From Aurantiochytrium sp. KH105 (taxonomy: Eukaryota > Sar > Bigyra > Thraustochytrida > Thraustochytriidae), in assembly GCA_003116975.1 (NCBI GenBank), contig BGKB01000146.1, positions 124,001-188,000 of the forward strand: a stretch of 64,000 nt of DNA, given 5' to 3'. The notes beneath the pieces were generated by a model. That model was not told the origin of the DNA. It did not search any database and worked only from the letters and a program-made list of their open reading frames with translations. How positions within the stretch are numbered: position 1 is the stretch's first letter; every line of letters starts with the position of its first letter. Positions 19,585 to 30,293 of this stretch are shown piece by piece. The position numbers and the translations under genes were made by a program.

Positions 19585-22500
19585 ATGAGCGGCGAGCAGA
19601 AGACGGCGCGCGAGGACGGCGAGAAGGGCGGCGCGCAGGAGGGCCGCGGCGGCAGCGGCGCGGAGGGAAGCCATACGGAGGACGCGGCGGCGGCAGCGGC
19701 GGCCTCGCTTATGTCGCAGCTGTCGCAGCAGGCCGCGCAGGGAGACGCGGCCGAGCGCAGCGGCGAGGGCACAGGCAACGGCAGCTCCGGCCTCGCGGCG
19801 CTGCAAAGCCTAATCGGGCGCAGCGCAGGGTCGATGGGCCAGGGCCAGGCCGCCAGGAGCGGGACAGATGCTTCTTCGTTCGGACAAGGTCTCGGCGGCG
19901 CCAATCTTAGCAACCCCTCTGCGGACGCGAGGCAGACGCTCAGCTCGCTGCTGATGCAAAACGTCAAGAACGCCTCCAACGAGGGATCGGCCGAGGTTGA
20001 ATCACTTCTAAAGGCGATGAACGCCGGGAACATGTCGTCTTCGTCTTCCTCGTCGTCTTCCTCGTCTTCCTCTTCCTCCTCGTCTTCGACATCAGGAGCT
20101 GGAGCAGCAACAGCTGCAAAGCCATCGGGTGCTTCGAACATTTCGCAAGAGGATACATCTGGGCGTTCCCGCAAGGCGAGTGAAGATGCAACATCGGCGC
20201 TTCAAGCACTCGCAAATTCGGCGGCAGCTAAACCAAGTAATGCTGGTCTAGCTGCTCTCTCGGACCTCGTCGCGCATGCTGGAGGATCAGTTTCTTCTTC
20301 GTCAGGCACGACCGATCCTTCTTCTTCTTCTTCTTCGTCTGCTTCTTCGTCTGCTTCTTCGTCTGCTTCTTCGTCTGTACCTCCTCCTCTACCTCCGCCC
20401 CCTCCTCCCCCACTTCCAAGCTCCAGTTCTGGCGCTTCATCTGAACCGGGGTCAAGCGATGGATTGTCGGCTGCTTCGAAGCTTGCGGCACTTGGACAGA
20501 GCGCTCAGCTTGCTGGAACAGGAGCATCAGTGGACGCTCAGAATGCGAATAATGAGGCTGCGTCGAGTGGTCTTGCAAGCCTTGCCAAGCTCATTGGGGC
20601 CGATGCTTCGGGACCATCGAACCCGTCAGGAAACGCTGGCGCCGATGGTAACGAGCCCCCGGCGGCTTTGGCAAATCTCGTCAAGCTTATTGGCGCCCAG
20701 GACGCGTCATCGCAGGCGGCTACGAACGCAACAAGATCTAGCGAGGCTTCAAAGACGACGCAAGACCCAGGAGTGAGTGAGAGTATGGCAAACCTCGCGT
20801 CAATGTTGGCATCACAGGCTCAGCAATCGCGACAAAACGCAGAGGTAACTGCCAAAAAGCCCGACGCAAACAGCGTGGCGAGCGAAAAGATTTCGTCTCA
20901 GGAAGACGACAAACGTGAGAAAATTGCACCTTTAGGAGAAGAAACTGCGCGATCTCGAGGCGACGAAGGGAAAGAGAAGGCCGAAACGAAGAAGAAGGGA
21001 AGCGAGGATATGAAGAAAGACGCTGCAAACAAAGCTAAGTCGAATACCGGTTTGGCCGTATCTGGCCTTGAAAAGAAGTCGACCGCAGCTGATTCTCGAG
21101 CCAAATCTCCAGCTGCATCGTCAAAGGGTACGGAAGGCGCCTCATCGCACGCCAAGGACGAAGATGGTGATGCAGCCATGAAGGATGCGACGCAGCGCGA
21201 AAGCAAGAATGAAGTGGATCATGCTACGAGCGCGAGAAGCACAGCGAGCAAAGAAAAGGGTAAAAGAAGTGAAATGGACACAGCTGGTTCAAAGTCAGAA
21301 GAAGCAGCCCCGAAGCAGCCCTCGGTAAGCGTGGAGAAAACGCCAAAGAAGGAGGCAAAAGGCGCAACTGCGAGGCAAGGGACGCCATCACCGACGCCGC
21401 AAGCTCCGTCTTCCCAGAATAAAGACAAGGTCCCCGGGCTGCTTGGCAAAAAGGATCTCGACGATTTACCGCGAAAGCTGAACAAACGGTCGGCCAAGAT
21501 CAGGAGATTGGACATGAATGACCTCTTGACACCGAAAAAGCCCAAAGTAGATCTCGCAGCAAGTGCAGGACCAGGTACGGCAGAGAAGAAGACACCGGTG
21601 GCGGGCGAAAAGGGTCCGCTGCGAGCTGGAAGGACTGGCGCCAAAGAGCCGCCGCTCAACTCTTCAAGCCCTACTCCTTTGTCTGATCACAGAGAGAAGA
21701 CTGAGGATGCTTTGCATGGTGATGCGCTGCGCAATGGTGCCGCAGACTCGCTCGAGAAGAAAAAGAAGAAGAAGAAGAAGCGAAAGCGGAATCTGATGGA
21801 AGCCGAGGGAGGTGGTGAAGAGAAAAAGGAAGAGGAGGGCGTTGACCCTAGTCGGTCGCCGACTTCATCGCCAGCTGAAGCTCCCGTGAAGGCAGAGTTC
21901 AGAGCCGAATCCACGGGAGTCAATGTGACGGCTGTGCCGGCGCCTGCGCCTGCGTCTGCGCCTGCAGAATCATCTCCGGCGCAAACTCCAGCTTCAACTC
22001 CAGCCCCAAGTCCAGTTCCAACTCCGGCACCAACAACAATGCGCTCCATCAAGGGCGAGGTACCCGTTGTGAAACCGGCGCCCAAATCCAAAGATCCAGC
22101 AGGCGTGCCACTGACGCCCCAGGAATGCGCAGAAGATAAGCGCGCTTGGGACGTCCGCACGCTCAAGGACAAGGTTTTCGAGTCTTCATGGGTGAATGAC
22201 GCAGTGAAATCTTGGTTCACTCTCAAGCGGACGTGGCGTCTTTTGGCAGTCGAGGATGCAGAAAAGGCCGCAGGCGCGTTTTTCTTGCCTGTTTCGCATC
22301 CTTTGGTGTCAGATGAGGACCGTGCAATGTATTACGCCGTGACGGGGCGTCGTTCCAAACTGGAACGGCTTGTCAAGGCACGACGAAACGCGGGCTCGCC
22401 TCTTCTCGAGCGAAAAGGTCTCTTTGATTTGAGCGGAGCATTTAACTACCTCAAGGACGTGATCATGCCGGATGTGGAAAAACAAGCAAAAAAGAATGGC

Positions 22501-22856
22501 ACGACGATTGTAGAAGCTGCCAAGACCAAGCTTGCGGCTCTGATTGAAAATCCGGCCAAGGCGGCTCCAGATGTGGTGGTAATGGACTCGCAGCTTGATG
22601 GCCCGGGCGCGCGGGGTGCGCGGGGCGCGGGCGCAAAACGCAAACGAAATTCGCAGGCGGGCCGCGTCATGGCGCAGCAGCAGGAGCAGCTTCGCCAGCG
22701 GCGGCTCCTGCAACAACAACAAGAAAAGGAAAAGGAAATGCGCGAGCGACTTGCTCAGGAAGAACATCAAAAGCAGCAGCAACAGCAACAACAACAGCAA
22801 CAACAGCAACAACAAGTGCAGCAGGAGCAGGAGCAGCAACATCGGCTGCTTCTTCA

Positions 22857-22910
<54 letters not shown>

Positions 22911-23530
22911 GAAGCTTCTTCGGCAGCAGCAGCAACAGCAAGCTCTTGAAGAGCAGCAAAAACGCCAAGACCAACGGTTTTCACAAAAGGGCGGCCGCAA
23001 GGCAGCAAACAAACAAGGAACTCAGAATCGCACGGGCAATGGTTCTAGCCAGCGGGCGTTGAGTCGGAAGGAGCAGGAAGAGATGGCGCTTGACATACAG
23101 CGAAAACAGTTGGCGCTGAGCAAAATTTCGCCCCAGGATCTGAAGCTTCTCTATGAGCAGCACGAGAAGGGATTGTTGAGCCCAGAAAATGAGGCAATTT
23201 TTGAGCAGATTATCGAATTTCAGAGACAGCAGCAGCAGCAGCAGCAACAGCAGCAACAGCAGCAGCAGCAGGGTTTTAACTACCTGGAGCAGAATTTCGC
23301 CAAACTCCCGAACATGAATATGGCGGAGTTGGATCAGTTTGAGCAAACGCTTGTGCAGCAACTAGAGCTTACGCAGCAGGGGATCCAGCAGCTCACTGCA
23401 TGGATGAGCGCCACACCCTTGTCCGCTGAGGATCGAAAGCAGGTGGACGAGGAAGTGGAGAAGAGAAGGAACCTGGTGACCTTGTTCATTCCTCAAATGT
23501 ATGCTCAAGTAAGACACCACAAGGCTCGTC

Positions 23531-23567
<37 letters not shown>

Positions 23568-23571
23568 ATAG
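19585..23571 (+). CDS. Large low-complexity protein with poly-Ser and poly-Gln
   Basis: 1328 residues from ATG at 19585 (MSGEQK); the frame is open further upstream but is GC-rich filler. The N-terminal 400 residues carry poly-Ser (about 20034-20090 and 20320-20375), poly-Pro and at least five copies of a short Leu motif of the form [GA]LA-x-L-x2-LIG. The centre is Lys/Glu-rich with nuclear-signal-like runs (EKKKKKKKKRKR near residue 730). A compact conserved-looking domain starts near residue 850 (AWDVRTLKDKVFESSWVND). The C-terminal third contains four poly-Gln tracts (22774-22818, 22854-22912, 23227-23271, 23535-23568) separated by helical segments. This resembles transcription co-regulators, but I recognise no specific family. 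Confidence 0.8.
22774..22912 (+). repeat. CAG/CAA repeats encoding poly-Gln
   Basis: Two mixed CAG/CAA blocks inside the 1328-residue gene, the second with about 20 consecutive Gln codons. Similar blocks lie at 23227-23271 and 23535-23568. Mixed codon use shows they are not pure recent expansions. Confidence 0.95.
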
Positions 23572-24259
23572 TGGTGTGGTCATCTCAAAAAAAATAAAAA
23601 ATAAAAATTGAATGCAAAATTCTTGGTGATTGTTTTCAGTTCCTTGGCGAAGGAAAATAGTTGCAAGAAATGATATCTCTGTCGAAGTGGCAGTGCAATG
23701 TAATGTAATGCAATGCGAGAAGACTCATCGCGAGAATGGATTCGAAGTCCTGGAAAGCCGATCATGACGCAGACTTTAAAGGATTTTTGTGGATGGCACG
23801 GGAAAGAAGAGGAGGTTTGATCCGAGGGTGGACTACAACTGTGATTTTCTGCTTTTCATTTCGATTGAACATACATTTCTCTTCAGATGGGGGTAGAAAT
23901 AGTGAATTTCTGCTGCAGTCTTGAAAACTTCAGGCCTCACTTGTGCCTTTAAACTTGTTGTGCTTCCTTCTTTGTGGCGCTATCTACTTTGAAGCAAAAA
24001 ATAAAAACTGTGGTGTGGGGCGGTGTTCTTCAATTAGTCACTTGTCGGTCGGTCGGTCGATTGATCGACTTACTGTGCGGGCGATAAAAAGTACAGAACA
24101 CAAACAAATTGCTTGATGGTATTCTTATCCTAGTTTCAAATAAGAGCAAGCCGGAAAGAAGCACATCTGTACATCAAGACCCTACACCAAGCCAGCGTGA
24201 GAACGCTAGGTCTCAATTATGCTTGGATGGTCGGGAGCAGAATAGTAATGATCACGAAA
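23572..24259. other. 3' intergenic between convergent genes
   Basis: About 690 AT-richer bases. AATAAA-like runs just after the stop (23586-23606) could be the polyadenylation region of the poly-Gln gene. A (GGTC) run lies near 24045-24060. No gene is seen. Confidence 0.5.
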
Positions 24260-25303
24260 TCAGCGCGCCGCAAGAATCTGTTGCGGCTGATGTTGCTGCT
24301 GCTGTTGCTGTTGCTGGACCGCGACGTCTTTGTGCGCGGTCTTTGCCTCATCATCAGAGGGGTCATGAATGTGTACGTTGCGCAGGTTTGAGACCTCCTT
24401 GGCCAGAGGATCGGAACTATCGTCAAGCTCGCTCTCACGAAGGTCGAAAAAGTTGTTCACTCGCTGTTCCTGATCTTCTTGGCACTGGTCTCGAGGGCAG
24501 GTGTCGACGCTATCTTCATCGCGGGCATCGTAGTCGTCGTCTTCCTCTCCTTCCGAAGAGGACGAGGTGCTGTCGCGAGGCGAGGTATCGGAGATGGTGA
24601 ATCGGAGCGCGGAGACGCGCTCTGCCTCGGCCACGACGCGCTGAAGGCTAACCAGATAGGGGTGGTGAAAGATGGAGACCTTCATGCCACGGCCGCCTCC
24701 ATGCAAAAGGACGGGCACGCCCTCGTCCTCGGACTTGGACTGCTCAACAATGCGCAGACACAGGTCGTCGAGGAGTTCGCGCACACCGCCGATGAGCTGC
24801 GCGTCCATGCCGATGAGACGCACGACGTCAACGGAGGAGAACTTTTGGCCAAGCACAAAGAACTGGTGGAGGAGTTCATCTGTAAAGTGCCGTTCCCTGC
24901 GGAGGCCCATCCATGTCTTTGTACCTTCCGCGAAGCAGATGGACTTGGACTTGCGGACTGTTTGAGCGTCTTCGAGTCGAGACTCGCGGTTGTAGACGGG
25001 CGGCGCCGCAGCAGTCATTGGGGCAGCTGCTTCGACTCCGGCGGCGGATTCTCGGACTGGGTCCTTGGCGGCCGTCTTCTTGGTCTTTTTCACGTTTTCC
25101 TTGCTCGCGTTGTTGCTGTTGTTGTTATTGCTGTTGGTCTTTGTGTGCTTTTGTTGCGACTGCGCGGCGTCGGTCTCGACCTTGGGTAGCCCGCAGCTCA
25201 CGGCCTGGCGCTTGCGGGTCTCCAGCTCGAAGGGAATGCCGCGGCCAAAGCTGCGCTTCACGCGTTTCACGCTGCCTTCGTAGCCCAATTTGCGCGCGAA
25301 CAT
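24260..25303 (-). CDS. Unknown acidic-tailed protein
   Basis: 347 residues from ATG at 25303 (MFARKLGYEG). The frame is open to 25882, but the upstream 193 residues are Arg/Ala/Ser-rich and include a microsatellite, so I exclude them. A basic N-terminus and poly-Asn stretch lead into a compact helical core at about residues 130-235 (start CFAEGTKTWMGLRRERHF, including FSSVDVVRLIGMDAQLIGGVRELL). A Ser/Asp/Glu-rich region follows, then a short poly-Gln tail. No membrane segment. Family not recognised. It is convergent with the poly-Gln gene. Confidence 0.7.
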   Translation of the reverse strand: MFARKLGYEGSVKRVKRSFGRGIPFELETRKRQAVSCGLPKVETDAAQSQQKHTKTNSNNNNSNNASKENVKKTKKTAAKDPVRESAAGVEAAAPMTAAAPPVYNRESRLEDAQTVRKSKSICFAEGTKTWMGLRRERHFTDELLHQFFVLGQKFSSVDVVRLIGMDAQLIGGVRELLDDLCLRIVEQSKSEDEGVPVLLHGGGRGMKVSIFHHPYLVSLQRVVAEAERVSALRFTISDTSPRDSTSSSSEGEEDDDYDARDEDSVDTCPRDQCQEDQEQRVNNFFDLRESELDDSSDPLAKEVSNLRNVHIHDPSDDEAKTAHKDVAVQQQQQQQQHQPQQILAAR

Positions 25304-28060
25304 CTCGCGAGGGCGGGGCCTTGCGAGCGGGGGTTCTTGGCTTGACTGGCTGCTTGGATTCGATCTGCGCTCGCAGGCTTGCTTGCTTGCTTGCTCGCTC
25401 GGCAGATAGAGAGAGCCAGGGTGCGTGAGCTGCGCCCCACCGGACCTCGCCGTTGAGGCGGTTTCGCCCCTCGACGCCTCGGGGGGCCGAGCACGAAGAG
25501 CGCGAGGAGCACGCGCACGTGCCCGCGTTGCCTGCCTGCCTCCGCCGCGCTGCGAGGGCGAGCGGGGTCGGGACGAGGGGAGAGAGGAGGCGGCGCGCGG
25601 GAAAGGCCTCTCGCGGCTGGCTGCTCGGGCGAGGGATGGAGAGGAAGAGGGAAGGAAGAAGTCAGGGAGGGAGGTCTGTGCGGCTCGCAGGCGAGCGGAG
25701 GCTGTGACGAGGCTGCTGTGCTGCGCCTGCGACCGCTTCTCGCCGGACGCGCTGGCTGGCCACGCGCGGACGCTGCCGCAGAGGTCTTGCGGACTTGTCT
25801 GCTCTGCTCTGCTCTGCTCTGCTCTGCTCTGCTTTGGAGGCCGCCCAAAGCGCGTGCTCAGCGTCGAGGCTCGGCTCCCCAATCACTCACGCCCTCACCC
25901 ACCCACGCACGCCAAAACGGCCTCTGCTCCTCGGCAGGCGAGCACGTTGCCAGTCTGCGCCGTGGCGTCTCCTCGCGTCGCGTCCTGATCGCGCGGACCG
26001 GGCTCGCGCGGGGCCTGGGCTGGCGGGCGGGCGGGCGCGGCGCGGCGTGGCTGGCTCGTGCTCTGCTTTGGCGCTCTGCCGGTGGCCGCCCATACTCGCT
26101 CTCTGCTCGTCTCTCCCCTCCTTCCTCTCTCTCTGAGGCGCCGCTCGATCGGCGCGGCCTGGCCGGCGCCCAGACTCGCGGCGTGCTCCCCTGGGCGCGG
26201 GCGGCGAGGGGGACCCTGCGCGAGTCGCGGCGCGGCGCGGCGGCGCGGGGCCGGCGGCGCAATAGTGGCCGCGGGCGGGCGAGGCCGCGCGGAGACGCGG
26301 AGTGCCCCCGTACGGGCACCTGCCGCGGCGCGTGCAGGGGCAGCCTGCGCGTCTACCGCCGGGCACGCGCTGCACGCACCGCGCGGGAAGAGCAAGGCCT
26401 TCAAGGGGAGAAGCGCGTGCGATGCGAGCGGCCCCGACATGTGCCGCTGCTTGCTTGCTTAGGCTGGTTGTGCTGGCCGCCGCGCCGCGCGTGCCGCCTG
26501 CGCCGGCGCATGCCCGGCAGACGCTCCCTCGCCGCCCCGGCACGCGCGGCCGGCAGGCGAGGGACTTGCGGAGCCACAGAGGCAGTTTGGCGGCCCGGCT
26601 GAATACTTTTTTTATTTATACTACAGATGCCAGGTGCCCGGGGTGTGTACTTCCGTTCTGTTCCGTTTTAGGAGGGAACGGGGCTGAAGAGATTGCTGGA
26701 TGCCCCCCAGCGGGGAGAGGTGACAGGGGCGCGAGGGGGGCGCGAGGGGGCATCGGGGAGAGAGGGTCGAAGTGAGCGCGTGCACGCGCTGCTGCACTCA
26801 CTGCACTGCTCGCTATCATTGCACCGCATCGCATCGCATCGCATCCCGTCGCTTCGCATCGCTCGCTCTCGCTCTCGCTCTCCGCTGCCGCGTGGAGTCG
26901 AGGCGAGGCGACGCGAGTCGAGGCGGAGCACGTCGCGGAAAGTGCCTTCTGCGAGGCCTCTTCCTGCGAGCAACTCCAGCTGCGCGGACGCTCGGAACGA
27001 TCGAGGCCGGCCCGAGAAATAGGCCCTCGCTCCCTCTCTCCCGCTCGCGCCGGGTATATCGCGGGCTAGCCAGCAGCAGCGGAAGCAGCCACGCCGCCGC
27101 AGCAGCGGCAGCAGCCAGGAAGCACCTGGATGAGCAGGGAGTGAGGCGTGCTACTACACCCGCCATCACGCGAACTTGGCACGGATGGTTGAAGTCGCGC
27201 GCTTATTCACTTCACTTCACTTCACTTCACTGTCAATCAAGTTGCTTCTGGCTGGCATGGTGGCTGGCAGGCTGCGCCGCGCAGCTCTTGATGGAGTTGA
27301 CACGTGAATCCTAGTCGCAGGTGCTGGCTGGCTGGTGGCCATTGGGCGCGCGGCTGGTTGGCTGGCTGGTTGGCCATGGCCATCGGTTGCGGCGGGTCGT
27401 CGACAGCGCGCGCAGTGCAGCGGCGTGTGAGGCCTTTACACTGCGCGTGCAGGTCCTGGCTCGCAGCACGAGCAGCTTGACGGGCACTGTGCGCGCACAG
27501 GAAAAAGTACTATACCTACTATACCTGGGCGCTCGCGGAGGCCGCTGGCCGAGGCGCGTGTCCGTTCTTCACCCTTTCGGGGTGGGGTGGGGAGGGGAGT
27601 GAGTGGGCTTGGTCGTGCAATGCGATCGGCGACAACGTTTGGCTGCCACCACTGGCCACGGACATGTGATCGCTCTTCTCGGAGTTTATGAAAAATAAAG
27701 ATCGAAAATTGTTGGTGTTTTTTTGGGGAGGTTGATATACGTGGTTGGAATGGTGTGCGCCTTGCTTGCCAGCCTACAGCGTCCTTGAATCAATGACGAT
27801 AATGATGATGTGAATGGCATGGACGAACAGAACATGCTTGCTCAAGGACCAATATCCTCCGGTAGGATCTTCCCTTGCCTTGCACTCGCCAAACGACGAC
27901 GTCGTCACTTGCAACAGCAGCAGCAGCAGCAGCAGCCAAGAGCTGCTGCATCAGCAGATTGAATTGCATCGTTTTTCGTGTGTTGCGTCGTGTCGAAGGC
28001 CCGAGTCGTCCTTGGCTGGCTGGCGAGAGAAAGAAGGAAAAGGAAGCAGTTTTGTTCTGC
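25304..28060. other. GC-rich gene-free region
   Basis: About 2.75 kb with only Arg/Ala/Pro-rich overlapping frames on both strands, typical of unselected GC-rich DNA. It contains many short tandem repeats: (CTCTG) at 25797-25833, (CATCG) near 26822-26845, (CTCTCG) near 26865-26880 and (TTCAC) near 27210-27231. I see no domain. It may include 5' UTR of the unknown gene and the 3' UTR of PDCD4. Confidence 0.5.
25797..25833. repeat. (CTCTG) pentanucleotide microsatellite
   Basis: About seven CTCTG units in GC-rich DNA, 500 bp upstream of the start of the unknown acidic-tailed gene. Confidence 0.9.
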
Positions 28061-29386
28061 TTACTTGCCGTTCGGATACTGGCCCCGAATCGAGTCCGCA
28101 GCGGCCTGAGAAATGCAGCGGTCCTGCACGGCCTGGTGCAAAAAGACGTCGAGGATCTTGGCGGCGCCAGGGGCATCGAGCTCCAAGTCCGGAAGAGCCT
28201 GAAAGAGACGACGAAAGCCAATCTCCATCTGCTTTTCGGAAATAATCTCCCGCGAGCTGAGCTCCGCCAGCAGCGACGACATCATGGCCTGCTCGCGCTC
28301 GCGACAGTCAAGACTGATCACCACGGCACGCTTGACGACCTCGTGGTGAAAGTGACCCACATTGAGACGCTTCACAAGGTTGCAAGCCTCGTCGATGTCG
28401 CTCGAGCTCGTAAACTCCTCGAGAAGCATTTTGATCTCATGCTTGAGCTCCGAGACAGAGGCCCGCGAAGTCGGGCCCCAGACGTGCTCGAGACGCACGA
28501 GGCCGTGTTTGATGGAGAGCAAAATCTTGGCATTCTCCACGACCTCGGCGCCAATGTGCTGGATGAGCGGGTCGTTGAGGAACGAGGGCGGCAGGATCTC
28601 GTCCGCCACGGCGCGAGCGACAAACTGACTGAGAAACTTCTTCGCGTTCGGAATGTCGAGGCTGAGGTCGTCAATCAGCTCAAAGAGCCTCTCAAAGCCC
28701 TTGGCAACTTGAGCTGCCGAGAGAATGCGCGACCCGTGCAGCTCCGAGAGCGCCACCGAGACGAGCTCGCGCTCGCGCGCTTTGCGCTCCATGCCAAGGG
28801 TCACGGCACGGCGCACGAATTCGTACAGGAGCATGGAGCTGTGCAGCTCCACGACGGACCTCTTCAGATCATCAATGTCCTCGCTCGAAAGGTACTCGGC
28901 GACGATGGACACGCTCTTGACCTTGAAGTCGGCAAGGGGCATCTTGGCGGGCAGTTGCTGCGTCTCGAGGGACGACTGCGAAGGCGGCGCGCCAAAGAGA
29001 TGTCCGCCGCCCTGCAGGCCCTGCAGGCTGATGCCCGCCTTTTGGGCCATGGCCTGGTGGTGGTCCAGGATCGAAAAGATGGCATCCTCCTCGCCCTGCT
29101 CGTCGAAGCTGTCATAGTTCGGGTCGTTCTTGTTGATGGCCGGTTCCACGCCCAGCTCGTCGCCCGGCTTGCCCCAAGTGTACTTGCTGTGGCCGCCGCC
29201 GCCCTTCTTGGCCCACCCGCGCTTGCCCTTGAGCCCCGCGCGGTCGTGCCTCGCTACCGGCACTTTGCCCACGCCGCCGCCGCCGCCGCCCGCGCCCGCG
29301 ATGCCGCTCGCGCCGCCGGGCGGCTTGCTCGCGCGGTTCGCGTGCGCCTTCTGCAGGGCCGCGCGGGTCGCGCTGCCCATCTGCAT
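28061..29386 (-). CDS. PDCD4: PDCD4-like protein with two MA3 domains
   Basis: 441 residues from ATG at 29386. A Gly-rich N-terminal part holds the family segment KYTWGKPGDEL followed by NDPNYDSFDEQGEE, seen in animal PDCD4 and plant MRF proteins. Two MA3 domains follow at about residues 152-275 and 313-432. Both show the pattern of a paired-helix repeat with EFVRRAVTLGMERKARERE-type and EVVKRAVVISLDCRERE-type helices and FERLFE/FRRLFQ motifs. MA3 domains bind the N-terminal domain of eIF4A and block cap-dependent translation. Plant relatives are TOR/S6K targets; Ser/Thr sites near the N-terminus could serve this but are unproven. The frame is open upstream to 29869, but that part is not family-like. 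Human PDCD4 has 469 residues. Confidence 0.92.
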   Translation of the reverse strand: MQMGSATRAALQKAHANRASKPPGGASGIAGAGGGGGGVGKVPVARHDRAGLKGKRGWAKKGGGGHSKYTWGKPGDELGVEPAINKNDPNYDSFDEQGEEDAIFSILDHHQAMAQKAGISLQGLQGGGHLFGAPPSQSSLETQQLPAKMPLADFKVKSVSIVAEYLSSEDIDDLKRSVVELHSSMLLYEFVRRAVTLGMERKARERELVSVALSELHGSRILSAAQVAKGFERLFELIDDLSLDIPNAKKFLSQFVARAVADEILPPSFLNDPLIQHIGAEVVENAKILLSIKHGLVRLEHVWGPTSRASVSELKHEIKMLLEEFTSSSDIDEACNLVKRLNVGHFHHEVVKRAVVISLDCREREQAMMSSLLAELSSREIISEKQMEIGFRRLFQALPDLELDAPGAAKILDVFLHQAVQDRCISQAAADSIRGQYPNGK

Positions 29387-30270
29387 CGTGCGCGCGCCGC
29401 TCGCGAGCTCGCTCTTCGCGAGCTCGAGCTTGCTCGCGTGGGACGAGATGGGCGGATGAATCCTGCGCGGCCTCGGGACGCCGAAATGCGACCCAGCGAC
29501 CGCCGCGCCCGCGGCCTCCCTCTTCGCGCGAGGCGGCGACGCCGGAAGGCGGGCGGGCAGAGGGGCAGGCGGGAGGGCACGAGCGGCGCGCGCGCGAGGG
29601 TGCAGAGGCGGAGCGCGGGGAGGGGACCGCCCGGACGTGGACGCGCCTGCTGTCGCTGTGCTGCTGGCGCTTTCTGGATTTGATTTCTGCCGGGAAAAAC
29701 GGGAAAATATCTTTTTGTTTTCCCCCTTTTCCTGTTTTTTCTTTCTCTGTTTCGTGCCCGATTCCGAGTCGGCGTAGATTTTGTCGCCTGGCTGCAGGGC
29801 TAGGTTGGGTGTAGATACGTTATGGCGTTGGGCTAGCAAAGGCAGTAAGCTGGCCGAAGTGGAGTGCAAATCGCGGCCTGGCGAAACAACAACAATAAAA
29901 GGTCAAGAGGTAAGTGATTTGACTGAAAATCCACTTTTCGCAGATGGAGACGAGGGAGACCACACCAGCCAGCCCGTCGTAACCTGGTCGCGTCACATTG
30001 TCCGCCAAGTGCAGGATGCGAGCGCATGCGAGATAAGAAAAGAAGATCATCAGGATCACACAAAAGAACATGGTATACTCAGGCAAACGGGCGAGGCCAC
30101 GAAGTCCACTCAAAGGTGCGGCGAGGGAGACCATACCAGCCAGCCCGTCGTAACCTGGCCGCATCACATTGTCCGCCAAGTGCAGGATACGAACGCAAGC
30201 GAGATAAGGAAAGAAAATCATCAGGATCACACAAAAGAACATGGTATACTCAGGCAAACGGGCGAGGCCA
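29387..30270. other. Spacer between PDCD4 and CFAP53, with a tandem duplication
   Basis: Both flanking genes are on the minus strand, so this is the CFAP53 3' UTR plus the PDCD4 promoter. It contains the 171-bp duplication described separately. A minus-strand frame through the duplication (29820-30632) reads as a repeated hydrophobic segment, but nothing else supports it as a gene. Confidence 0.5.
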
Positions 30271-30293
30271 CTAAGTCCACTCAAAGGTGCGGC
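29952..30293. repeat. 171-bp tandem duplication at the CFAP53 3' end
   Basis: Two head-to-tail copies, 29952-30122 and 30123-30293, with a few bases of a third copy after 30294. By eye they differ at about nine positions. The right copy contains the last codons and TAG stop (30271-30273) of CFAP53; the left copy has TCG at the matching place. The period is 57 codons, so frames stay open across it. Confidence 0.95.

Noticed and set aside
25718-26602. Several frames of about 150-290 codons on both strands
   Set aside because: Extreme Arg/Ala/Pro content and heavy mutual overlap indicate unselected GC-rich DNA.
27875-29683. 602-codon plus-strand frame
   Set aside because: Antisense of the PDCD4-like gene, which has two clear MA3 domains on the other strand.
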